Assembly (NCBI GenBank): GCA_035291605.1
Contig: DATDRS010000173.1
Coordinates: forward strand, 1-8,159
DNA: 8,159 nt
Reading direction: 5' to 3'
DNA from: DATDRS01 sp035291605
Lineage (GTDB): Bacteria > Chloroflexota > Anaerolineae > Anaerolineales > UBA6663
Shown here: positions 1-6,463 of the stretch, one piece after another
Position numbering within the stretch: the first letter of the stretch is position 1
Layout: each line of letters opens with the position of its first letter
Notes under the pieces: generated by a model
Told to the model about the DNA's origin: nothing
Databases searched by the model: none
What the model saw: the letters and a program-made list of their open reading frames with translations, nothing else
Translations under genes and position numbers: made by a program

Positions 1-2
1 TG

Positions 3-1034
3 CTCGTCGGGGGCTGCCAATCCCCAGCGCCCCAAATCGCATCAGACGGCAAGCCGGTCGGAGCGACCTCAGCGCAGGTAGCGATCGGCCAGGCCAAGAC
101 GTATGATCGAGACACGATTGACCGTCAGATCGCGGAACTGATTGACAGGCTCGGCGGGTTGGGGGATGTCGTGAAGCCGGGCGACAGCGTGGCGATTAAA
201 ACTAACCTGACCGGCGGGGTGAATTCTGGACGCCTGCCGGGTGTGAAGCCGATCGAAAGCTTTGTGACTCACCCGGAGGTGGTGCGTGCGCTCGTCAAAC
301 AGGCGCAGGCGGCCGGGGCCAAGGAAGTCTTCGTCGTCGAAGCCGTCTACGAGTGGGAATCCTACCGGGAATGGGGGTACGAGGCGATCGCCGACGACAC
401 GGGCGTCACGCTGATTGACCTCAATGACTCCAAGCCGTATGCGGACTTCATGGAGTCTCTCGTTGGAGCGGGCAGTTTTATCTATGAGTCGTTCATCTTC
501 AACAAGCTCCTTAAGGAAGTAGACGTGTTTATGTCCGTCTCGAAGATGAAAAACCACTACCTGGGGGGCGTCACTCACACGATGAAGAATCTCTACGGCC
601 TGGTACCCTACCGGTTCTATCGCCTGAACGACAACGATGAGTACCGTTCCGGTTTTCATGGGACAGGCGCGGAAACTCAGGCCCGCCTGCCTCGCATTAT
701 CGTGGATCTGAATCGGGCGCGCCCGGTCCATTTCAGCCTGGTGGATGGGATCAAGACCACGCAGGGCGGTGAAGGCCCTTGGATTTCCACGATAGCCCCC
801 ATCGAGCCAGGTGTGCTCATCGCCGGAAAAAACTGCGTCGCCACAGACGCCGTCGCCACCGCCGTCATGGGCCACGCTCCGACCGGCAACTACCCCGATG
901 CGCCCTACCTGCGCTGCGACAACCACCTGAACCTTGCGGCGGCGATGGGGTTGGGCACGAACCGCCTGGAGGAGATCGAAGTGCTGGGCCTCCTCATCGA
1001 AAAGGTGAAAACGCAGTTCAGTCCTGCCTGGTGA
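3..1034 (+). CDS. DUF362 family lipoprotein (5' partial)
   Basis: The reading frame is open from the left edge, so the true start lies outside. The first visible residues are LVGGC, a good lipobox (Cys codon at 15-17), followed by a Ser/Pro/Ala-rich linker and then the DUF362 core. The mature protein from that Cys would be 339 residues, anchored to the outer face of the membrane. Family hallmarks are VKPGDSVAIKTNLTGG, SKMKNHYLGGVTHTMKNL, a C-terminal segment with CVATDAVATAVMG, and HLNLAAAMGLG. No ferredoxin-type Cys cluster is present, unlike some DUF362 proteins. The TTG at 159 is a poor start because conserved sequence (VAIGQAK, then a helix) precedes it. DUF362 has no settled biochemical role. 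The next gene begins 11 nt downstream, so it probably belongs to the same transcript. Family assignment is confident; lipoprotein status is likely but the n- and h-regions of the signal are not visible. Confidence 0.85.
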   Translation, partial: LVGGCQSPAPQIASDGKPVGATSAQVAIGQAKTYDRDTIDRQIAELIDRLGGLGDVVKPGDSVAIKTNLTGGVNSGRLPGVKPIESFVTHPEVVRALVKQAQAAGAKEVFVVEAVYEWESYREWGYEAIADDTGVTLIDLNDSKPYADFMESLVGAGSFIYESFIFNKLLKEVDVFMSVSKMKNHYLGGVTHTMKNLYGLVPYRFYRLNDNDEYRSGFHGTGAETQARLPRIIVDLNRARPVHFSLVDGIKTTQGGEGPWISTIAPIEPGVLIAGKNCVATDAVATAVMGHAPTGNYPDAPYLRCDNHLNLAAAMGLGTNRLEEIEVLGLLIEKVKTQFSPAW

Positions 1035-1045
1035 TCTGAGCGGGG

Positions 1046-1354
1046 ATGAAGAGGATGCACCTCCCCACCCTGCGCTCCATCGTCCTCACCGCCACAGGGC
1101 AAGACCTGCGAAAGTGCCAGCACTGCGCGTTCTGCAACACGCAGCTGGACGAAGAGCAGGACATTGCGCTAGAAACGCTGGTGCAGCTGGTGTTGATGAA
1201 TGACGAAGAGGTGCTTACGAGCCGCACGCTGTGGTCGGACAGAGTTTTGCAATCGGCGCGGCAGGTGTGCGCCAACAGCCTGAATCTGGAAGCGATCCTG
1301 CTGACTCTGCGCGCCGAGGCGCTCCGGCGTGGGATAAGCGGGAGTCAGGCTTGA
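1046..1354 (+). CDS. HdrC-like small ferredoxin with one retained cluster site
   Basis: This 102-residue protein resembles heterodisulfide reductase subunit C over its whole length: a Cys motif, then a helix, then an EVLTSRTLW segment matching the HdrC 'evLss..LW' region, then a last Cys followed by NLEAILLTLRAEALRRG, like the HdrC C-terminal helix. HdrC normally has two CxxCxxCxxxC motifs for two [4Fe-4S] clusters. Here only Cys24, Cys27, Cys30 and Cys75 exist. By hand alignment these are the first three ligands of motif 1 and the last of motif 2, the set that binds one cluster in the ferredoxin fold. It is therefore likely a cytoplasmic one-cluster electron carrier. It lies 11 nt after the DUF362 gene and 44 nt before the CooC-like gene. 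ATG at 1046 has a weak ribosome site; ATG at 1055 is an alternative. A donor to the corrinoid activator is a reasonable guess only. Confidence 0.7.
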   Translation: MKRMHLPTLRSIVLTATGQDLRKCQHCAFCNTQLDEEQDIALETLVQLVLMNDEEVLTSRTLWSDRVLQSARQVCANSLNLEAILLTLRAEALRRGISGSQA

Positions 1355-1398
1355 GAGTCTGGGTTCTGGAATTTGAGGTTTGAGTTTTGGAGTAGACG
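1355..1398 (+). repeat. GT-rich heptad repeat before the CooC-like gene
   Basis: The gap between the HdrC-like and CooC-like genes holds three consecutive imperfect 7-nt units, TTTGAGG, TTTGAGT and TTTGGAG (1372-1392), preceded by a related TTCTGGAA at 1364-1371. The strand bias (almost no C) differs sharply from the flanking genes. The last unit supplies the GGAG (1389-1392) that sits 6 nt before the ATG at 1399, so the repeat provides the ribosome-binding site. Confidence 0.55.
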
Positions 1399-2202
1399 AT
1401 GAAACTCGCCATCACAGGCAAAGGCGGCGTGGGCAAGACCACCCTCGCCAGCTTGCTCGCCTATCTCTATACTGAGCAGGGCCGCATAGTCTTGGCGATT
1501 GATGCCGATCCCTCGCCGTGCCTCGGCGCGGCGCTTGGTTTCCCACCTGAAACGTTGGCAAAACTATCTCCCATCGCCGAGATGGAGGAGTTAATTTACG
1601 AACGCACAGGCGCGCAGCCGGGGACCTTCGGCGGCTACTTCAAACTCAACCCGCGCGTGGACGACATCCCCGACCGGTTTTCGGCGAAGCATCGCGGGAT
1701 CACCTTGCTCGAACTCGGCGCGGTGGAAAAAGGCGGCGGCGGCTGCATTTGCCCGGAGAGCGTCCTGCTCAAGCAGCTTGTGTCACACATCCTTTTGCGG
1801 CGAGACGAGGTCGTGCTGCTGGATATGTACGCCGGGGTGGAACATCTGGGCCGCGCCACCGCCGACGCGGTGGACGCGATGATCGCCGTCGTCGAACCGG
1901 GCGCGCGCAGCCTCGCCACGGCGGCGCAAATCAAGTCGCTCGCCGGAGATATCGGCCTGACGCGCCTGTTCCTCGTGGGCAACAAAGTACGGTCAGATGA
2001 AGACCGCGCCTACATCGAAGCGCACTCGCCCGGCCTGCCGGTGCTTGGCCACCTGCCCTACACCCTCAAGGCGCAGGAAGCCGACCGCGCGGGCCAAGCC
2101 GCCTACGACTCCGCGCTGGAGATGGTGGAGGCTACACGCGCTATCGCCGAAGGCTTAGAGTGGAAACCAGTTTTGCCATCCCAGTGGGCTGAGAAATCCT
2201 GA
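1399..2202 (+). CDS. CooC-type MinD-family P-loop ATPase
   Basis: This 267-residue protein opens with the deviant Walker A loop GKGGVGKTT (residues 7-15). It has DADP at 35-38, a CxC motif (Cys116-Ile-Cys118, in GGGGCICPE) and the DMYAGVEHLGRAT segment, all typical of CooC/AcsF, the ATPases that mature nickel in carbon monoxide dehydrogenase and acetyl-CoA synthase. In CooC the CxC of each monomer of an ATP-bound dimer forms the metal site. Length is normal for the family. GGAG at 1389-1392 is 6 nt from the ATG. No CODH/ACS gene lies in the window; the neighbours are a ferredoxin-like protein and corrinoid methyltransferase genes. The real client could be a CODH/ACS elsewhere or a protein of this cluster. 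Family assignment is firm; substrate is unknown, so no symbol is assigned. Confidence 0.88.
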   Translation: MKLAITGKGGVGKTTLASLLAYLYTEQGRIVLAIDADPSPCLGAALGFPPETLAKLSPIAEMEELIYERTGAQPGTFGGYFKLNPRVDDIPDRFSAKHRGITLLELGAVEKGGGGCICPESVLLKQLVSHILLRRDEVVLLDMYAGVEHLGRATADAVDAMIAVVEPGARSLATAAQIKSLAGDIGLTRLFLVGNKVRSDEDRAYIEAHSPGLPVLGHLPYTLKAQEADRAGQAAYDSALEMVEATRAIAEGLEWKPVLPSQWAEKS

Positions 2203-2247
2203 GATACCCTACCACGGTTATGTGTAGTGCTCATTTGCTCCTCCAAA

Positions 2248-2258
2248 AGATGACATCT
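2248..2258. promoter_or_regulatory. 11-nt palindrome, possible operator
   Basis: AGATGACATCT is a perfect palindrome around a central A. It ends 5 nt before a candidate -35 box at 2264-2269, a position suited to a regulator. A short palindrome can arise by chance, and no second copy was found at the other promoter candidate. Confidence 0.25.
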
Positions 2259-2263
2259 ATCAC

Positions 2264-2291
2264 TTGTCAGGCCATCTTCGTCAGATAAAGT
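2264..2291 (+). promoter_or_regulatory. Candidate sigma-70-type promoter before the DUF1638 gene
   Basis: TTGTCA (2264-2269; five of six matches to TTGACA) and TAAAGT (2286-2291; four of six to TATAAT) are separated by 16 nt. They lie in the 103-nt gap between the CooC-like and DUF1638 genes, which is more AT-rich than the flanking coding sequence. A start near 2298 would give a very short leader that begins about at the ribosome site. If used, it would let the DUF1638, activator and methyltransferase genes be transcribed separately from the upstream trio. Confidence 0.35.
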
Positions 2292-2314
2292 AAATCATAG
2301 GAAGCGTGTTCCCG

Positions 2315-3052
2315 ATGATTGAAGCTACTGACACTCGATCTGAGAGTGCATTCGATAAGCGCATCAAAGTAATCGCTTGCGCGACTGTCATCGAGGAGAT
2401 GTTGCCCCTCCTGCCGCCCCATGTGGCATACCAAGTTCTCGACTTTGGCCTGCACCTCCACCCTGACGAGTTGAGGCGCACACTTCAAGCGGCGATTGAT
2501 GAGTCAAGCCAGGTAGCGGACACGATCTTGCTCGGCTATGGCCTGTGTTCACGAGCCGTGGAGGGCCTTCGCGCCACAGCCTGCACATTGGTTGTGCCGC
2601 GTGTGGATGATTGTATCGCCATCTTCCTCGGCTCACGCGCCTCTTACAAGCAACAGGCCAGCGCCGAACCCGGCACCTACTACCTCACCAAAGGTTGGAT
2701 CGAAGTTGGCGACAGCCCTTTCGAGGAATACAAGCGGTTGGTAGCGCGTTACGGTGAACAGCGAGCCGAGCGAATGGTTCGCTTGGCGTTGAAGAACTAC
2801 ACCCGGTTGGCCTTTATCAACACCGGTGAGTACGATCTCGAACGTTATCGCGACTACGCTCGGCGCATGAGTGAACGCTTCGGGCTACGCTACGAAGAGA
2901 TCGCAGGCTCATCCGCACTGGTCAAAAAGATGATCTACGGCCCGTGGGATGACGAGTTCATCGTTATCCCGCCGGGTCAGGTGATCACCTACGACCATTT
3001 TGTATCGCTACCGCCGTGCAACCCTTCGGCGCTCGTCGGAGGGTCGCCATGA
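2315..3052 (+). CDS. DUF1638 domain protein
   Basis: The 245-residue product shows the DUF1638 pattern in order: IACATVIEEM, QVLDFGLHLHPDEL, ILLGYGLCSRAVEGL, VPRVDDCIAIFLGSR, PGTYYLTKGWIE, and a C-terminal half with FINTGEYDLERYRDYA. Cys residues in the first, third and fourth motifs look conserved and could be metal or thiol ligands (inference). No membrane segment is visible, so it is likely cytoplasmic. AGGAAG at 2299-2304 suits the ATG at 2315 (10-nt spacer) but is too close to the GTG at 2306, which would add MFP. The stop overlaps the next start as ATGA (3049-3052), so translation is coupled to the corrinoid activator. DUF1638 genes are, to my recollection, recurrent neighbours of corrinoid methyltransferase genes in archaea and anaerobic bacteria, but I know of no assigned biochemical function. 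Confidence 0.85.
   Translation: MIEATDTRSESAFDKRIKVIACATVIEEMLPLLPPHVAYQVLDFGLHLHPDELRRTLQAAIDESSQVADTILLGYGLCSRAVEGLRATACTLVVPRVDDCIAIFLGSRASYKQQASAEPGTYYLTKGWIEVGDSPFEEYKRLVARYGEQRAERMVRLALKNYTRLAFINTGEYDLERYRDYARRMSERFGLRYEEIAGSSALVKKMIYGPWDDEFIVIPPGQVITYDHFVSLPPCNPSALVGGSP
3038..3043 (+). promoter_or_regulatory. Ribosome-binding site that fixes the activator start
   Basis: GGAGGG lies 5 nt before the ATG at 3049, inside the end of the DUF1638 gene. It supports 3049 rather than the in-frame GTG at 3016, and fits coupled translation through the ATGA overlap. Confidence 0.7.
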
Positions 3053-4893
3053 CTGCCGCGCAGACCTGCCAGATTGATTTCGAACCGATCGGCAAGCGCG
3101 TGGACGTGCCGCCCGGCACTCACTTGCTCGAAGCCGCGCGGCAGGCTGGCGTCAATCTGGCGTCTGTTTGCGGCGGCGAAGGCACATGTGGCCATTGCCG
3201 CGTCGTGGTAGTGGCCGGTGATGTTTCTCCGCCGGTCGAGGCCGATCGGCGTTTTCTGGCTCAACTCGAATTGGCCCTCGGGCAACGCCTCGCCTGCCGC
3301 GCCCAAGCCTATGGCAACGTCAAAGTGCATATCCCGAAAGCCTCGCTCGTCACCGACCAACGCCTGCAAGTGGCGGGCGTTGCACGGCACGTAGCAGTGA
3401 ATGCGATCATCCGGGCGTTTGAGGTTGAAGCCCCCGCCCCGACGTTAAATGATCAGCGTTCGGATCTCGAACGCGTCATCAATGCGCTGGAAACAACGCA
3501 TGGATTGCGCCAGTTGTTCGCCGAACCAGCCGCCGTTCGGACATTGCCACCTTTGGCGCGGCGCGCAGGATGGCGGCTCACCACGTATGTGCGCGGCCAC
3601 GAGATCGTCGGCTTCGCCGTCCCCGGTCGGCGACCGATGGGGCTGGCGGTTGACCTCGGCACGACGAAGATCGCCGGTTACCTGGTTGATCTTGAGACCG
3701 GTGAAGAATTGGCCGCGACCGGCGCGATGAATCCTCAAATTGGTTACGGCGAAGATGTGATCAGCCGCGTGGCCCACGCGAGCCGCAGTCCCGAAGGCGC
3801 GCGCGAACTGGCCCGCGTCGTGCGGGAAGCGTTGAACGATCTGGCTGGCCTGCTGGCCGACCAGGCCGGGGTTGCCCGCGACCAGATCGCAGAAGCCTGC
3901 CTTGTGGGCAACACCGCCATGACTCACCTGCTGCTAGAGTTGCCGGTGAGCCAACTTTCTGCCTCGCCTTTCGTCGCCGCCACCAGTTCGGCGCTGGACG
4001 TCAAGGCCCACGGTCTCCATTTGGATTTAGCTGCCGGGGCTTACGTCCACATCCTGCCATGCGTCGGTGGTTTCGTGGGCGCCGATCACGTCGCCATGAT
4101 TCTGGCCAGCGACCTGGATCGCCGTGACCAGATTGCCATCGGCGTTGACATCGGCACTAACACCGAGATCGCGCTCTGCAAGCCGGGATTGGACTTTTTG
4201 AATTCGGCATCGTGCGCTTCGGGGCCAGCCTTCGAAGGCGCTCACATTCGCGACGGAATGCGCGCGGCGGTGGGGGCGATTGAGGCGGTTCACTTGTCTT
4301 TGAACGGCCCCGAACTAAAAACCATCGGCGACGCGCCGCCCGTCGGGCTATGCGGCTCAGGCATTGTGGATGCCATGGCCGAGATGCATCGCCGAGCGGT
4401 GATCAACGATCGTGGGCGCATTCGCTCCGATGCGCCGGGCGTGCGCCAGAGCGAGCGCGGCTACGAGTTCCTGCTCGTGCCGGGTGAGCGCAGTGGCAGT
4501 GGCCGGGACATCCTCATCACTCAGCAAGATATCAATGAAATCCAACTCGCCAAAGGCGCGATCCGCACCGGCATCGAGACGCTGATGGAAATCACGCACA
4601 CACCGCCTGAAGAAGTTGAGGAAGTGATTATCGCCGGAGCCTTCGGTTCATATCTGAATCTGGAGAGCGCGTTGGCGATTGGCCTGTTGCCCCGCCTGCC
4701 GAAGGCCCGCTACCTTCAGGTCGGCAACGCCGCCGGTGTCGGGGCCAAAGCCGCCCTCCTCTCGCGGAAGGAACGTCAGCGCGCCCGGCAAATCGTGCGC
4801 CGCACTGGTTATATCGAACTGACGACGTATCCGGGCTTCAGCCGCCGTTTCGCATTGTCTCTGTACTTTCCACCCGACGGCAAATCAAACTAA
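3049..4893 (+). CDS. Reductive activator of corrinoid protein (RACo-type, DUF4445/ASKHA)
   Basis: This 614-residue protein has an N-terminal [2Fe-2S] ferredoxin domain with Cys41, Cys47, Cys50 and Cys83 (Cx5Cx2Cx32C), a linker and middle region, and an ASKHA ATPase domain from about residue 197. Nucleotide-site motifs are MGLAVDLGTTK (197-207), LVGNTAMTHLLL, IGVDIGTNTE (364-373), the SCASGPAFEGAHIRDGMRAA loop, GLCGSGI (433-439), and AGAFGSYLNLE near 529. Proteins of this kind use ATP to drive one-electron reduction of inactive Co(II) corrinoid to Co(I), restarting methyl transfer. This would be the activating enzyme of the corrinoid protein at 5818-6462. The length matches the family and all motifs are intact. 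It overlaps the DUF1638 stop by 4 nt and precedes the methyltransferase by 15 nt. The in-frame GTG at 3016 was not chosen. The electron donor is unknown. Confidence 0.93.
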   Translation: MTAAQTCQIDFEPIGKRVDVPPGTHLLEAARQAGVNLASVCGGEGTCGHCRVVVVAGDVSPPVEADRRFLAQLELALGQRLACRAQAYGNVKVHIPKASLVTDQRLQVAGVARHVAVNAIIRAFEVEAPAPTLNDQRSDLERVINALETTHGLRQLFAEPAAVRTLPPLARRAGWRLTTYVRGHEIVGFAVPGRRPMGLAVDLGTTKIAGYLVDLETGEELAATGAMNPQIGYGEDVISRVAHASRSPEGARELARVVREALNDLAGLLADQAGVARDQIAEACLVGNTAMTHLLLELPVSQLSASPFVAATSSALDVKAHGLHLDLAAGAYVHILPCVGGFVGADHVAMILASDLDRRDQIAIGVDIGTNTEIALCKPGLDFLNSASCASGPAFEGAHIRDGMRAAVGAIEAVHLSLNGPELKTIGDAPPVGLCGSGIVDAMAEMHRRAVINDRGRIRSDAPGVRQSERGYEFLLVPGERSGSGRDILITQQDINEIQLAKGAIRTGIETLMEITHTPPEEVEEVIIAGAFGSYLNLESALAIGLLPRLPKARYLQVGNAAGVGAKAALLSRKERQRARQIVRRTGYIELTTYPGFSRRFALSLYFPPDGKSN

Positions 4894-4908
4894 GGACCTT
4901 TGCCCACC

Positions 4909-5724
4909 ATGCAAATCATTGGCGAAAGGATTAACGGCACTCGCAAGCAGGTCGCCAAAGTGGTAGCGGAGCGCGATGTGAACTTCATCCAGACGTTGGC
5001 CCGGCGTCAGGTGGAGGCCGGAGCGCATCTGCTGGATGTGAATGCAGGAACACAACCGGATCGAGAGCCAGATGATCTGGCCTGGCTGGTCAAGACCGTG
5101 CAAGCAGTCGCCAGCGTGCCGTTGTCCCTCGACAGCGCCAACCCGGTCGCGTTGGCAGCAGCTATCAAGGAAGTGCAGCAGCCGCCGCTCATCAACTCGA
5201 TCAGCGGAGAGCCGGAGCGTTTGAACGGCATTCTGCCGCTGGTGCGCGATCATAGCGGTTCGGTGATTGCGCTGGCGATGGACGAGAAGGGGATACCGCC
5301 GGGCGTCGCCGACCGGGTGGCCGTGATCCATCGGGTGATTGACGCAACCCGCCGCGCCGGAGTGCCTGACGAGAAAGTGTATGTGGACCCGCTGGTGATG
5401 AGCATCGCGACCAATACCGCCTGTGGGCAGATCGCGTTGGACACAATGCGTGCTGTGCGCGCCGAGTTCCCGGCAGTGCATATTACTTCCGGGTTGAGCA
5501 ATGTCTCCTTTGGCCTCCCGGTCCGCGGCTTAATCAACCGGACTTTTCTGACGCTGGCGTTGGCCGCCGGCCTCGACAGCGCGATTATGGACCCGCTCGA
5601 CCGGGAGCTGCGGGCAGCACTGCTGGCAACGGAGATGCTCTTGGGGCGAGATCGGCATTGCCTGAATTACACGCGTGCCTATCGGGCGGGATGGCTCGAG
5701 CCGCTCAAGCCGAATGGCGCGTAG
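4909..5724 (+). CDS. Methyltetrahydrofolate:corrinoid methyltransferase (methyltransferase II, AcsE/MtvA/MtgA type)
   Basis: This 271-residue pterin-binding TIM-barrel enzyme opens with MQIIGERING, typical of the family. Visible pterin-site residues are D43 in LDVNAGT, D75 in LDSAN, N96 in INSISGE, D160 in VDPLVM and N198 in GLSNVSFGLP. D75, N96 and D160 coincide with the numbering I recall for acetogen AcsE, and N198 corresponds to its catalytic-region Asn. It should carry a methyl group between the corrinoid cobalt and N5 of tetrahydrofolate; in this context the likely direction is from corrinoid to folate. The ATG at 4909 is preferred; AAGGA at 4892-4896 is somewhat far (12 nt). A TTG at 4900 would add three residues but sits only 3 nt from that site. 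It is 15 nt after the activator gene. Whether the carrier is tetrahydrofolate or another pterin cannot be told. Confidence 0.9.
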   Translation: MQIIGERINGTRKQVAKVVAERDVNFIQTLARRQVEAGAHLLDVNAGTQPDREPDDLAWLVKTVQAVASVPLSLDSANPVALAAAIKEVQQPPLINSISGEPERLNGILPLVRDHSGSVIALAMDEKGIPPGVADRVAVIHRVIDATRRAGVPDEKVYVDPLVMSIATNTACGQIALDTMRAVRAEFPAVHITSGLSNVSFGLPVRGLINRTFLTLALAAGLDSAIMDPLDRELRAALLATEMLLGRDRHCLNYTRAYRAGWLEPLKPNGA

Positions 5725-5730
5725 CAAAGA

Positions 5731-5738
5731 AAGGAGGT
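5731..5738 (+). promoter_or_regulatory. Orphan perfect Shine-Dalgarno sequence
   Basis: AAGGAGGT, a full match to the 16S rRNA tail complement, stands 7 nt after the methyltransferase stop. No ATG, GTG or TTG follows at a usable distance, and the corrinoid gene begins about 80 nt on with its own site. It may be a relic of an earlier gene arrangement or a ribosome standby site. Confidence 0.4.
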
Positions 5739-5758
5739 TCGTCTAGCGCCGAGACCCA

Positions 5759-5790
5759 ATCTGACAATTTTCCGATCAGATCAATTTAAC
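5759..5790 (+). promoter_or_regulatory. Candidate internal promoter with overlapping dyad before the corrinoid gene
   Basis: CTGACA (5761-5766; five of six to TTGACA) and TTTAAC (5785-5790; four of six to TATAAT) are separated by 18 nt in the AT-rich 93-nt gap. A dyad, ATCTGA (5759-5764) and TCAGAT (5776-5781) with an 11-nt centre, overlaps the -35 box and spacer as an operator might. An extra promoter here would raise the corrinoid protein and methyltransferase I over the activator, which is needed only in small amounts. Confidence 0.3.
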
Positions 5791-5817
5791 CAACTACCGA
5801 AATGAAAGGAGCAAACC

Positions 5818-6462
5818 ATGACTCAAGCGACCAATGGCAAACTGACCTCGGCGCTGGTGGAACTGGAGGAGGAGCGAGCGGCTAAACTCGTCTCCGAGCA
5901 ACTTGCCGCCGGTGTGCCACCGCTTACGATCGTAGACGAAATGCGCCGGGGCATGGGCGAAATCGGAGAGCGCTTCGCCGCCGGAACCTACTTTCTCTCC
6001 GAACTGATCATGGCCTCGGAGATTTTCCGCGCGGCCATGGAAAAAATCGAGCCGCACCTGGCCGCGGGGACTGGCGGCGAGGCGGGTGAGATCGTCTTCG
6101 CCACCGTCAAAGGTGATGTCCACGACATTGGCAAGAACATCATCGTGGCGATGTTGCGTGGGGCTGGCTTCCGCGTCCACGACCTGGGCGTAGATGTGCC
6201 GGTGGAGCGCATTATCGAAAAGCTCCGGGAAACTGGTGCGTCTGTGCTTGGCCTGTCGGCGTTGATCACCACGTCGTTCGATTCAATGAAGACGACGATC
6301 GAGGCTGTGGCGCAAGCCGGGCTACGTGACCGGGTGAAGATCATGATCGGCGGCGGACCAGTGGACGAGCGCGTGCGCGCCTATGTGGGCGCCGACGCTT
6401 ATGGCCATGACTCGCAGGATGCCATCAAGCTAGCGCGCCAATTCCTGGCAGTGGAGGTGTGA
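5818..6462 (+). CDS. Corrinoid (cobalamin-binding) methyl carrier protein, MtvC/MtaC/MtbC-like
   Basis: This 214-residue protein has the two-domain layout of methyltransferase corrinoid proteins. An N-terminal helical cap (about residues 5-85) includes GMGEIGERFAAGTYFLSELIMASEIF. A Rossmann-type B12 domain follows with D100-x-H102-x-x-G105 (GDVHDIGKN), in which His102 should be the lower cobalt ligand, then GLSALITTSF (145-154) and IMIGGGPV (175-182), which line the nucleotide tail. The bound cobalt would cycle between Co(I) and methyl-Co(III), shuttling methyl from methyltransferase I to methyltransferase II. AAAGGAG at 5805-5811 is 6 nt before the ATG. The methyltransferase I gene begins 1 nt after its stop, so the two are made together and probably act as a pair. 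Specific substrate class is not evident from this protein. Confidence 0.95.
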   Translation: MTQATNGKLTSALVELEEERAAKLVSEQLAAGVPPLTIVDEMRRGMGEIGERFAAGTYFLSELIMASEIFRAAMEKIEPHLAAGTGGEAGEIVFATVKGDVHDIGKNIIVAMLRGAGFRVHDLGVDVPVERIIEKLRETGASVLGLSALITTSFDSMKTTIEAVAQAGLRDRVKIMIGGGPVDERVRAYVGADAYGHDSQDAIKLARQFLAVEV

Positions 6463-6463
6463 C

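Noticed and set aside
159..161. TTG as the start of the DUF362 gene
   Set aside because: Family-like sequence and a lipobox lie upstream in the same open frame, so this is an internal Leu codon.
69..926. 285-codon open frame on the minus strand
   Set aside because: It lies opposite the DUF362 gene, whose motifs are clear; its translation shows no recognisable family and arises from high GC.
3016..3018. GTG as the start of the corrinoid activator
   Set aside because: The ATG at 3049 has GGAGGG 5 nt before it and an ATGA overlap with the preceding stop.
4885..5481. 198-codon open frame on the minus strand
   Set aside because: It lies opposite the methyltransferase II gene with all pterin-site residues; the translation looks like an antisense shadow.
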